From NCBI GenBank assembly GCA_964540295.1, contig CAZIMT010000030.1:1-24979 (forward strand): 24,979 nt of DNA, given 5' to 3'. This DNA is from CAZCPB01 sp964540295 (GTDB lineage Bacteria; Planctomycetota; Phycisphaerae; Phycisphaerales; UBA1924). The notes beneath the pieces were generated by a model, which was not told where the DNA came from, did not search any database, and saw only the letters and a list, made by a program, of their open reading frames with translations. Of this stretch, positions 15,329 through 22,140 are shown piece after piece (the first letter of the stretch is position 1; each line of letters starts with the position of its first letter). The translations under genes and the position numbers were made by a program.

Positions 15329-15706
15329 TTACGCGGACTTGCCGCGCTTGGCGCCGTACTTGGAACGACCCTGCTTGCGGCCTTCGACGCCGAGGCAGTC
15401 GAGCGAGCCGCGAACGACGTGGTAGCGCACGCCGGGCAAGTCGCGGACGCGGCCGCCGCGGACGAGGACGATCGAGTGCTCTTGCAGGTTGTGCCCTTCA
15501 CCGCCGATGTACGCGGTAACTTCCTTGCCGTTCGAGAGCCGCACGCGGGCGATCTTACGAAGAGCCGAGTTGGGCTTCTTCGGGGTCGTGGTGCGGACGA
15601 TCAAGCAGACGCCACGCTTCTGCGGGCAGGCTTCGAGGTCCTTGACCTTGTTGATCGCCTTCATGACAAGGCGGGGTTTGCGGACAAGCTGATTGATCGT
15701 CGGCAT
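15329..15706 (-). CDS. rpsL: 30S ribosomal protein S12
   Basis: A 125-residue decoding-centre protein. MPTINQLVRKPR, EACPQKRGVC, TTTPKKPNSALRK, YIGGEGHNLQEHS and GGRVRDLPGVRYH are the conserved blocks. The start is unambiguous because the family begins at MPTINQL, although the frame is open about 40 codons further upstream. Numbering coincides with E. coli S12 (Met as 1) through these blocks: Lys43 is retained, but position 88 is Arg (codon CGC at 15443-15445) where E. coli has Lys. K88R is a known streptomycin-resistance change in E. coli and Mycobacterium tuberculosis. The upstream ribosome-binding site (GGAA) is modest. Confidence 0.97.
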   Translation of the reverse strand: MPTINQLVRKPRLVMKAINKVKDLEACPQKRGVCLIVRTTTPKKPNSALRKIARVRLSNGKEVTAYIGGEGHNLQEHSIVLVRGGRVRDLPGVRYHVVRGSLDCLGVEGRKQGRSKYGAKRGKSA

Positions 15707-15785
15707 GTGGCGAAATTCCGTGGCAAACGCCCGTGCCCAAGTCCGGCCCGGATGGGTCGAGAATGGGTCTAGGGACAGGGAGGGG

Positions 15786-15813
15786 ATAGTATCCTCCTCA
15801 AAGAGCGCGGCAA
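15786..15813 (-). promoter_or_regulatory. Candidate rpsL-rpsG promoter
   Basis: On the minus strand, TTGCCG (15808-15813) and TACTAT (15786-15791) are separated by 16 bp and would give a leader of roughly 70 bases before the rpsL ATG. The fit to sigma-70 consensus is moderate. Confidence 0.35.
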
Positions 15814-15865
15814 GTCGCCGGTTCAAGGGTTGTTCTGAGGTGGCAGCTTCTCAGGCGTCAGCCTC

Positions 15866-15901
15866 TCAGGTGGAAGCGGCTCTTCAGGTGGAAGCGGCTC
15901 T
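15866..15901 (+). repeat. Two perfect 18-bp tandem repeats with degenerate copies upstream
   Basis: TCAGGTGGAAGCGGCTCT occurs at 15866-15883 and again at 15884-15901 without a mismatch. Related degenerate units (GAGGTGGCAGCTTC, TCAGGCGTCAGCCTC) precede them from about 15838. The array runs directly into the hairpin listed next. Confidence 0.8.
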
Positions 15902-15916
15902 CCGAGCCGCTTTTTT
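15892..15916 (+). terminator. Plus-strand terminator-like hairpin with no obvious plus-strand gene
   Basis: AAGCGGCTC (15892-15900) pairs with GAGCCGCTT (15904-15912) around a 3-base loop and ends in T6 (15911-15916). Both neighbouring genes are on the minus strand, and the minus strand has no T run here. It is either an orphan insulating terminator against antisense transcription or part of the adjacent repeat element. Confidence 0.55.
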
Positions 15917-15998
15917 ACCCTCGTCAGCCGAAAGCTCTCGCCCGCAAGCTTGAGATCTAAAAGCATAGAACCTCACCGTAGCCGCCCAGAGGAAGCTC

Positions 15999-17096
15999 TT
16001 ACGCCGCGGTGGCTCTTGATCTCGTGACTCTTTGGAGAGCGGCGGCCGACCAAGGGGCGATTACGCGTTGCCCTTTGTTTGACCATTGTTCGGCAGCGTC
16101 GAGCATCGGCCCGGGCGAGAGGGTGCCGATGACGAGAGTTTCGGCGTGATCAGGATGATCGAGCCGGACCTCGATTTCGTGCAAGGCGGCGCGCACGGCC
16201 CAGGAGTTTTTTCCTTCGCTGATGATCGCGGCCGACCTGAATGGGCGGGCTCGATGCTCGGCGTGGATCGCTTCGCGAGCGTGAGCCAGGCCGGTGAATC
16301 GGTCAAAGAGAGGTACTGGCATCGAGGTCCGTTGCTGGGCTCGGAGTGTCTGTCGCAGTTCTGAGATCCCGAGCGCGTACCCGATCGCGGCATGTTCTTT
16401 CGCGGCGATGGCGCGATAGCGGCGGCGTGTGCGGCGGAGTTCGGCGCGGCGTTGAGCTTCGGGCGTGTAGCGCTGCGTGACCCAGCCGTTGTTACGCACG
16501 AGGCGGGCGATGATGCGGTTGAGGTCGCGGTTGGTCGCGTCCTTGAAGTGCGCGACCTTGAAGCGTGGATCGAAGACCGTGCGTCGGCCCGACAGGATGA
16601 TGCGGGCGGCGAGGTCGTACTCCTCGGCGTAGTAGTCGAAGCTCGGGTCATAGCCGCCGAGTTCGAGGAAGACCTCGCGGCGGACGGCGACACCGCAGCC
16701 GATGAAGACTTCGGGGAGCCCTCCGTCCTCACGGCGCTGCTGAAGCGGGAGCGAGATATCGGCGGAGACAGCCGCGACGTCGGCGGGCTGTTCGCGGAGA
16801 GCTTGGACGAAGCCGTCGTCGGTCGGGTGCGAGTCGTCGTCGAGCATGACGACCCAGCGCGACGCCGGGTCGCTCTCGCGCACGCCCAGGTTCCGGGCGG
16901 CCGCGCCGAGGTTGGTTCGGGAGCGGATGGTGCGGACGAGAGAGTTGTTGGCGAGAGTTGGGGGGGTTTGAGCTGGGAGTTCGGAGGCGTTGTCGATGAC
17001 GATGACTTCGGTGGTGGTGGCGAGGGTGCCGAGTGCGGCGAGGGTTTGCGCGAGGCGGTGAGGGCGGTTGCGGGTTGGGAGGATGAAGGTGAGCAT
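15999..17096 (-). CDS. Glycosyltransferase family 2 with C-terminal extension
   Basis: The first 230 residues form a family-2 GT-A domain: LTFILPTRNRP at the N-terminus, VIVIDNAS near 31-38, the metal-binding DDD at 86-88 in VVMLDDDSHP, and GGYDPSFDYYAEEYDLAARI, which supplies the acidic catalytic-base region. The remaining roughly 130 residues (Arg- and Ala-rich, with LVIGTLSPGPMLDAAEQW) are not recognised. The open frame continues to 17243, but that extension is a translation of REP-like palindromes (for example EAGFQPAS) and is surely not coding, so I start at the ATG at 17096. No clear ribosome-binding site is seen. It lies downstream of the kinase-cytidylyltransferase gene in the same direction. 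Confidence 0.85.
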   Translation of the reverse strand: MLTFILPTRNRPHRLAQTLAALGTLATTTEVIVIDNASELPAQTPPTLANNSLVRTIRSRTNLGAAARNLGVRESDPASRWVVMLDDDSHPTDDGFVQALREQPADVAAVSADISLPLQQRREDGGLPEVFIGCGVAVRREVFLELGGYDPSFDYYAEEYDLAARIILSGRRTVFDPRFKVAHFKDATNRDLNRIIARLVRNNGWVTQRYTPEAQRRAELRRTRRRYRAIAAKEHAAIGYALGISELRQTLRAQQRTSMPVPLFDRFTGLAHAREAIHAEHRARPFRSAAIISEGKNSWAVRAALHEIEVRLDHPDHAETLVIGTLSPGPMLDAAEQWSNKGQRVIAPWSAAALQRVTRSRATAA

Positions 17097-17160
17097 GAGT
17101 AGAAGAGTTTCAGCCTTAGGGACATTGACGTGGTCTAAAAGACAGGAAGTAGATTGAGAA

Positions 17161-17183
17161 GAGGCAGGTTGAAAACCTGCCTC
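17161..17183. repeat. REP-like perfect palindrome, 10-bp arms, GAA loop
   Basis: GAGGCAGGTT (17161-17170), loop GAA, AACCTGCCTC (17174-17183). A diverged copy lies at 11389-11411, with the same flanking bases. No T run follows on either strand. Confidence 0.85.
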
Positions 17184-17216
17184 ACGAGAACGGGTAGAGG
17201 GAAGAAAGGTGGTGAG

Positions 17217-17235
17217 GGCAGGCGAGACGCCTGCC
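17217..17235. repeat. REP-like palindrome, 7-bp arms, GAGAC loop
   Basis: GGCAGGC (17217-17223) and GCCTGCC (17229-17235) pair around a 5-base loop. It shares the GGCAGG...CCTGCCTCAC frame with the element 34 bases upstream, but the arm ends and loop differ, so the two look like variants of one family. Confidence 0.8.
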
Positions 17236-17266
17236 TCACACAAGGATCAGAGGGCGAGAGAGGTGG

Positions 17267-18925
17267 CTACGACGCGCGAAGAAGCGAACCGCGCGACGCG
17301 ATGACTTCCGGAGCGGCGTAGGTGAGATGGGCACCGTGGACGCGGGTGAACATGCGGCGGAGGTCGGTCGCGGCGACCGGGATATTGCCGAGTCGCTCGA
17401 CCTCGATACCTGCGGCGCAGGCGCCGAGGAAGGAGGCTTGTATCAGCGAAGCGCCGGACGCGAGCGCGACGGTGGCGGTAGAGAGCAGCGCATCGCCGCA
17501 GCCCAGCGGGTCGAGCGCCAGCGGGCACAGCGCGGGGACGTGCTCGCCTTTGAGCCTGGATTGCCAGCCGTCTTGGGTGGCGGTTGATTCGGGGAGTCGA
17601 TCAAAGCCGATGAGGCCTTCGGCGCCCATGGTGATGATGGTGTTGCGAGTCTTGGTTTCCTGCATGAGGTTCCACGCGACAAGCGGGAGGCCCTCGCCGT
17701 AGAGCCGCATGGCGTCGCGGAGCTCGGACTCGCTGGGGCAGAGCAGGTCCATGCCGCGCATGGAGCGGAGGCTGGAGCGCCGGCCGCTGACGTCGCCGGT
17801 CATGATGTTGACGTGCTTGCGAAGCGTGCGGCAGAGCTTCGTGAGCAAAGTTGGTGTGAGCAGGCCGAGCCCAAAGTCGGCGATGATCGCGGCGTGGCAC
17901 GCTTGCGTCGAGGTGCTGGCGCGGGCGGTTTCCTCGGCGAGTCTGAGCAGGCGTTCCTGATGCGCGGCGTCGAGCGGCACGCTCTCGACGAGGTCGATCT
18001 TCAAGACCTTCTGGCTGCCGACAAGAAAGCGCTGCTTTTCAGGAAGGTTTGCGGTCGCGGTGATCGAGCGGACCTCGATGCCCTGGGCGATGAGGCGATG
18101 ACGGAGAGCCGTGCCCTCGTCGTTGTCAGGGAGCGCGGTGACGAGGACGGGGCGAGCGCCCAGCGCGGCGAGGTGGCGTGCGATGATGGCGGCCCCACCG
18201 TCGTACTGGCGGCGCTCGAGAGGTCGGAGCGTCATGATCGGGCTCTCGCCAGCGACCTCGGGGCGGTCGCACATGACGTAGGTGTCGAGGATCGTCTCGC
18301 CGACGACCAGAACGCGCTTGCCAGCGAAGGACGCGACGAGCTGGTTGAGCGCGAGGACTTGTAATTCAGTTTCGCGCGTGAGCTGGCTTAGGCGCTTGTG
18401 GAACGGATCGACGGAGTGGTCCATCGCGGCGATGAGCGCGGTGGAGCTGAAGACGACGTCGCCGGAGGAAAAGACGACGGCCCCGCCGTGCCGCTCGACG
18501 GTCTGTCGCTCGGCTTGGAAGCGCGGGTCGTTGTTCGTCTCATACTCTCGACCCTTGACGTAGAGGTCGGGGCGTGTGACCTCGAGAAGCTCGGCGGCGG
18601 TGGGGTGCTCGTCGATGACCACCCAGTCGACGAAATCTAGGGCGGCGAGGTTCTCGGCGCGAAGTTCTTGCGGGATGAGGGGGCGGCCCGAGCCCTTGGA
18701 GATCAGCGAATCGCCCGTGATCGTGACCAGCAGAAGGTCGCCCATGGCCTTGGCTTGGCGCAGGTGTCGGACGTGACCGGGGTGAACAATGTCAAAGCAG
18801 CCGTGGCACTGAACGAGCTTTTTCCCCGCGGCGCGAGCGGCGGCGCGGCGCGAGACGAGGTCGGCGAGGGCGAAGATTTTCTCGTCGCTTGTGTTGATGG
18901 CGCCGCGCGGGCCTGAGTGGCTCAT
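17267..18925 (-). CDS. Bifunctional nucleotidyltransferase-PfkB sugar kinase (HldE/RfaE-like, domains in reverse order)
   Basis: A 552-residue fusion. Residues about 35-170 are a cytidylyltransferase-fold domain with the HPGH signature (48-51) in CFDIVHPGHVRHL, and ISKGSGRP, LRAENLAALDFVDWVV and LYVKGREYE as in RfaE/HldE nucleotidyltransferases. Residues about 205-530 are a PfkB/ribokinase-type kinase (RVLVVGETILDTY, YDGGAAIIARHLAALG, catalytic Asp478). In E. coli HldE the kinase comes first; here it comes second. The catalytic-loop motif is DPLGCGDA rather than the usual D-T-T-G-A-G-D-A. The likely task is to phosphorylate and nucleotidylate a heptose-like sugar for the surface glycan; the sugar is not certain. 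The ATG at 18925 lacks a good ribosome-binding site but is the only sensible start. Confidence 0.85.
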   Translation of the reverse strand: MSHSGPRGAINTSDEKIFALADLVSRRAAARAAGKKLVQCHGCFDIVHPGHVRHLRQAKAMGDLLLVTITGDSLISKGSGRPLIPQELRAENLAALDFVDWVVIDEHPTAAELLEVTRPDLYVKGREYETNNDPRFQAERQTVERHGGAVVFSSGDVVFSSTALIAAMDHSVDPFHKRLSQLTRETELQVLALNQLVASFAGKRVLVVGETILDTYVMCDRPEVAGESPIMTLRPLERRQYDGGAAIIARHLAALGARPVLVTALPDNDEGTALRHRLIAQGIEVRSITATANLPEKQRFLVGSQKVLKIDLVESVPLDAAHQERLLRLAEETARASTSTQACHAAIIADFGLGLLTPTLLTKLCRTLRKHVNIMTGDVSGRRSSLRSMRGMDLLCPSESELRDAMRLYGEGLPLVAWNLMQETKTRNTIITMGAEGLIGFDRLPESTATQDGWQSRLKGEHVPALCPLALDPLGCGDALLSTATVALASGASLIQASFLGACAAGIEVERLGNIPVAATDLRRMFTRVHGAHLTYAAPEVIASRGSLLRAS

Positions 18926-19171
18926 GGGAGAGGTATCGGAGCGTGTGCGATCGGCGCGGGGAGCGGACGAGGAGATAACTCGATGCTGCCCCGTGAAAGG
19001 GCGGGGCTTTGGTTGCTCGGGCGATCGGTCTCTCCGGGTTTGTCCCGGCCCCAGTTCCGGTGGAGGTCCGTGGTCTGAGCAACAGTGTGAAGACTCGGTA
19101 AGGCCGTGCCGATAAGCAAACGTTACTTAAACCGCCGCGCCGGTGTTGACCTGCGCGTTCCGTGAGGTCTG
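18926..19171. other. Divergent intergenic region
   Basis: This 246-base gap separates the minus-strand kinase fusion from the plus-strand GT4-like gene, so promoters in both directions are expected. I see no convincing hexamer pair. A 6-bp GCCCCG/CGGGGC hairpin with an 8-base loop sits at 18988-19007, followed only by TTT. Confidence 0.5.
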
Positions 19172-20605
19172 ATGTCTACGCCGATTGCCGATGCTCTTGT
19201 ACTGGTCCTGCCTTCCGCGGTATCGCTGCGCGAGTGGGAAGCCACGGGCGTGCTCGGGCGCGAGATGGCTCTGTACGAACGCCTTCGGCCCCTGTATAAC
19301 TCGATCGTGATCGTCTCGCACGGCGGGTCGAGCGAGGTGCAGGCGGCGGCGAGCGTCGCCCCTTGGGCTGCGGTGGTGTGCAACTCGGAGATCGAAAGGC
19401 CGCAGCAGTACGAAGAGTCGCTGCCCGGGCGGGTCGTGACCGCGCTGGCGTCGGCGCGTGAGATCGTGGTCAAGACAACCACGCTCACCGACGGTTCGAT
19501 GGCGGTGCGCATTCTCGACGCGTTGCGGAGCGCGGAAGTGCCGGGGCGTCGGGTGGGGCTGCTGGCCTCGGGCGGGAGACTCTCGTCGCGGTTTACTGCC
19601 TTAGAGCATGGGCCCAACTCGCTCGCGGCGTGTGAGGCGGCGCGCCACGAGCGCGAGCTGGGCCGCTGGGCCGACGTGGTCGCAGGTACGACTCGTGACA
19701 TGCTCGAAGACTTGGCGTGGCGATACGAGCTTGATCCGGCCGCCATGATGCTGGTCCCGAACTACGTCTTTGGTGGTGGTCGCGAGGGTGCGTCGCGCGG
19801 GTTGCGCTCGAGCGAAGAGTTGGCGGGTGCGGTTGCCGGATCCGGCTCGGGCGACGAACCCGAGCGGCAGCCCGGGCTGGTGCTCTCGGCTGGCCGGTTC
19901 ACGCGACGCAAGCGGTTCGACACGCTGATCCGCGCCATCGCGGGGCTTCCCGATTCGCTTCGCGAGGGGGTGACGCTGAGGCTGATCGGCGACGGGCCCG
20001 AGGCCCCGCAGTTGTTCATGCTGGCCGAAGAGCTCGGTGTCGTGTGCGACTTTGTGCCGCCGCTGGGGCACTCGGAGATGCTGGCGCAGATGTCGATGTG
20101 TTGCGTGTATGCGCAGGCGTCGGAACTCGAAGGTCATCCGCGGGCGGTGCTCGGCGCGATGTCCACGGGCGCCGCGGTTGTGGTGGCCGACACTCCGGGG
20201 CTGGGCGATGCGATTCAGAGCGGGGTGACGGGCCTGCGGGTTGTGGGCGACGCGGCGAGCTTCACGCACGCGATCGGGGCCTTGTTGGCCGACGACGACT
20301 GGCGTGTGATCCTCGGGGCCGCGGCGTCGCGCATGGTTCGGGCGAGCTACTCGCTCGACGTCGTGGTCAAGCAGGAAATCGAAGCACATCGGCTGACCCT
20401 GGCGCGAGCCGCTTTGGCGGGGCGCGTTCGCAAGTCGTCGGTTCTCTGGGACCGTTCGCTGCTCAGCAACGGAACGGAGTCTGCGGCGGCGGAGTGGGAG
20501 CGGAGCCTCAAGGAGTTCGAATCGCTGCTCTCTCGGGAAGAGGCCGCGCGATTCCGCAGACGCCTGAGCCGGTCGGCACGCCTGAGGGACACCGACGCCG
20601 CGTGA
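19172..20605 (+). CDS. GT4-like (GT-B fold) glycosyltransferase
   Basis: A 477-residue protein. The C-terminal half has the group's landmarks: LVLSAGRFTRRKRFDTLIRA (donor-domain start), LRLIGDGPEAPQL, VPPLGHSEMLAQM and SELEGHPRAVLGAMSTGAAVVV. The last corresponds to the E-x7-E donor-binding motif; Glu320 is present but the second Glu position (328) is Gly, which is unusual. The N-terminal acceptor half is weakly conserved. A tail after about residue 400 is rich in Arg, Glu and Ser and probably helical. GAGG five bases before the ATG supports the start. Donor and acceptor are unknown. It diverges from the kinase fusion gene and converges with an SDR gene 20 bases away. Confidence 0.85.
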   Translation: MSTPIADALVLVLPSAVSLREWEATGVLGREMALYERLRPLYNSIVIVSHGGSSEVQAAASVAPWAAVVCNSEIERPQQYEESLPGRVVTALASAREIVVKTTTLTDGSMAVRILDALRSAEVPGRRVGLLASGGRLSSRFTALEHGPNSLAACEAARHERELGRWADVVAGTTRDMLEDLAWRYELDPAAMMLVPNYVFGGGREGASRGLRSSEELAGAVAGSGSGDEPERQPGLVLSAGRFTRRKRFDTLIRAIAGLPDSLREGVTLRLIGDGPEAPQLFMLAEELGVVCDFVPPLGHSEMLAQMSMCCVYAQASELEGHPRAVLGAMSTGAAVVVADTPGLGDAIQSGVTGLRVVGDAASFTHAIGALLADDDWRVILGAAASRMVRASYSLDVVVKQEIEAHRLTLARAALAGRVRKSSVLWDRSLLSNGTESAAAEWERSLKEFESLLSREEAARFRRRLSRSARLRDTDAA

Positions 20606-20608
20606 CGC

Positions 20609-20625
20609 GTCGTACGGCTTACGAC
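20609..20625. terminator. Small hairpin in the convergent gap, possible weak bidirectional terminator
   Basis: GTCGTA (20609-20614) pairs with TACGAC (20620-20625) around a 5-base loop. It fills nearly the whole 20-base gap between two convergent genes. The T tail is only two bases, so terminator function is doubtful. Confidence 0.25.
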
Positions 20626-21471
20626 TTAACGAGAAAAATCTGTGCTCGTCGCAACGCTCTGCCACTGGTCCACCTCGGCGGTCAGGGCCGAAAGTTTTTT
20701 TCTGGCCTTGGCAACGGCGTAACTACCGAGGAGGAGCCGGAGAGGCGGGCGGTCGGCGGCGACAACCTGAAGGATCGCCGCGGCCGCTTTATCGGGGTCG
20801 CCCGGCTGCTTCCCGTTGATCGTGCTAAGGAGTGTCCAGAACTTCCCGCTGGTCTGGTCGTACTCGGCGATGCGCTGCCCGGCGCGTTGGAGCGAGCGCC
20901 CGATGAAATCGGTCCGGAACGGCCCGGGCTGGACGATTGTAACTTTGACGCCCAGCGGGGCGAGTTCTGCGGCCAGCGATTCGGAGACGCCCTCCAGCGC
21001 AAGCTTGGCCGCGCCGTAGATCGAGAACCCGGCGTAATTGGAGATGGCGGCGGCGGCGGACATATTAATGAGGTGGCCGGACCGCTGGGCGCGGAAGGTC
21101 GGGAGGGCAGCCCGGATCATGTTGACGGGGCCGAAGAAGTTGGTCTCGAAGTTGTGACGCAGCTCCGAGTCGGAGGTTTCTTCGAGAGCGCCCAGAAGCC
21201 CGAACCCGGCGTTGTTCACGAGGACATCGAGCCTCCCGAACGCGGCGAGCGTCGCGCGGAGCGCATTCTCGCAGTCTTCAGGCTTTGTGATGTCAAGCGT
21301 GGCGGCGCGAGCGTGCTCGGGGTGGGCGTTGACGAGGTCGTCGAGTTGCTCAGGCTTTCGCGCGGTGACCATCACGCGATCGCCCGCGGCCAGCGCGGCC
21401 TTGGCGATGCTGCGGCCGAACCCGGTAGACGAGCCGGTGACGAGCCAGACGCGCGAGGGAGTATTCGTCAT
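20626..21471 (-). CDS. Classical short-chain dehydrogenase/reductase
   Basis: A 281-residue classical SDR. TGSSTGFG (12-19) is the cofactor glycine motif, LDVLVNNAGFGLLG is the N-N-A-G strand, and the catalytic triad is Ser in INMSAAAA with Tyr and Lys in YGAAKLALEG. PGPFRTDF follows as expected. Arg in VMVTARKPEQL after the second strand suggests NADP(H) preference. The substrate cannot be inferred; relatives are widespread oxidoreductases of unknown substrate. The frame is open 14 codons further upstream, but the ATG at 21471 begins at the fold. It shows no functional link with its neighbours and is probably a single-gene unit. Confidence 0.9.
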   Translation of the reverse strand: MTNTPSRVWLVTGSSTGFGRSIAKAALAAGDRVMVTARKPEQLDDLVNAHPEHARAATLDITKPEDCENALRATLAAFGRLDVLVNNAGFGLLGALEETSDSELRHNFETNFFGPVNMIRAALPTFRAQRSGHLINMSAAAAISNYAGFSIYGAAKLALEGVSESLAAELAPLGVKVTIVQPGPFRTDFIGRSLQRAGQRIAEYDQTSGKFWTLLSTINGKQPGDPDKAAAAILQVVAADRPPLRLLLGSYAVAKARKKLSALTAEVDQWQSVATSTDFSR

Positions 21472-21524
21472 GAGTCGGGTGCTCTCTGCGAGGGCGGGGT
21501 TCCAAGGTTCCAAATGTCAACAAA

Positions 21525-21553
21525 AGAGGCCGAACCGCCGTGGTCCGGCCTCT
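21525..21553 (-). terminator. Probable minus-strand terminator beside the assembly gap
   Basis: AGAGGCCG (21525-21532) pairs perfectly with CGGCCTCT (21546-21553) around a 13-base loop. Read on the minus strand, the stem is followed by TTTGTT. If it is a terminator, it would end a minus-strand gene lying in or beyond the gap; the plus-strand tail (CTTAG) is weaker. Confidence 0.45.
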
Positions 21554-21599
21554 CTTAGAGTTCGTTCGAGCGGTCGCGCTCAGATTCGCCGAATCAGAT

Positions 21600-21699
21600 N
21601 NNNNNNNNNNNNNNNNNNNNNNNNNNNNNNNNNNNNNNNNNNNNNNNNNNNNNNNNNNNNNNNNNNNNNNNNNNNNNNNNNNNNNNNNNNNNNNNNNNN
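21600..21699. other. Assembly gap of exactly 100 N
   Basis: The round number is the usual placeholder for a gap of unknown length, so true distances across it are unknown. The right edge opens inside a lysine-rich coding repeat, a plausible reason for the assembly break. Confidence 0.97.
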
Positions 21700-21700
21700 C

Positions 21701-21883
21701 ACCAAGAAAATCACCAAGAAGAACGCGAAGAAGAAGGCTCGTCGCACGACAATGGACAGTTCAAAGGACAAGAAGCCTTACGCGATCGGGTCGCCCGACG
21801 GGCAGGTCAAGTACATCCAGACCTCCCAACAGGCTCACCCGACGGACATGAAGCAAGAGTCTCAGCCAGAGGCCACGGCCTGA
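21701..21883 (+). CDS. Lysine-rich C-terminus of an unrecognised protein, 5' end lost in the gap
   Basis: Sixty residues remain. The first 15 (TKKITKKNAKKKARR) are a basic repeat of the kind found in histone-H1-like proteins and in tails of bacterial topoisomerases or other nucleic-acid-binding proteins. The rest is polar and ends in PEATA. An internal ATG would give a 43-residue protein, but it has no ribosome-binding site and would leave the basic repeat unexplained, so a longer gene entering from the gap is more likely. I do not recognise the family. The stop codon is followed within five bases by an 11-bp tandem repeat. Confidence 0.55.
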   Translation, partial: TKKITKKNAKKKARRTTMDSSKDKKPYAIGSPDGQVKYIQTSQQAHPTDMKQESQPEATA

Positions 21884-21887
21884 TCCG

Positions 21888-21953
21888 ACCAAGGTCTCAC
21901 CAGACTCAAACCAGGCTCTAACCAAGCTCAAACGACGTTCAAACCGCTCTCGG
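21888..21953 (+). repeat. Six-unit imperfect 11-bp tandem repeat, consensus ACCAAGCTCAA
   Basis: Units in order: ACCAAGGTCTC, ACCAGACTCAA, ACCAGGCTCTA, ACCAAGCTCAA, ACGACGTTCAA and ACCGCTCTCGG. The period is exactly 11 with no insertions. It starts five bases after the stop codon of the lysine-rich gene. Eleven is not a multiple of three, so this is not a coding repeat. Confidence 0.8.
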
Positions 21954-22105
21954 ACTGCACCTCGGAGCGGTCGGTCTCGACGCGGATAGCTTGGTCTTGG
22001 TTGGTGATTTGCGTGGGAGAGGACTTGAGCGAATCAACTCTCGCGTCTTGGTTTAAGTTCGAAGACGCGGAGGCGTGCGAAGGCCTATCGGACGGTCGAA
22101 CGTCA

Positions 22106-22140
22106 ACGCTGGCGCAGGCATTCTTACGCTGGCGTTTGCA
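22106..22140 (+). promoter_or_regulatory. Paired direct repeats overlapping the kinase promoter
   Basis: ACGCTGGCGNNNGCA occurs at 22106-22120 and again at 22126-22140, exactly 20 bp apart (two helical turns). The second copy ends in the candidate -35 element. This is the geometry expected of a response regulator or other activator bound on one face of the DNA. Confidence 0.55.

Noticed and set aside
17097..17243. N-terminal extension of the family-2 glycosyltransferase to 17243
   Set aside because: The extra 49 codons translate REP-like palindromes; the conserved fold begins at the ATG at 17096.
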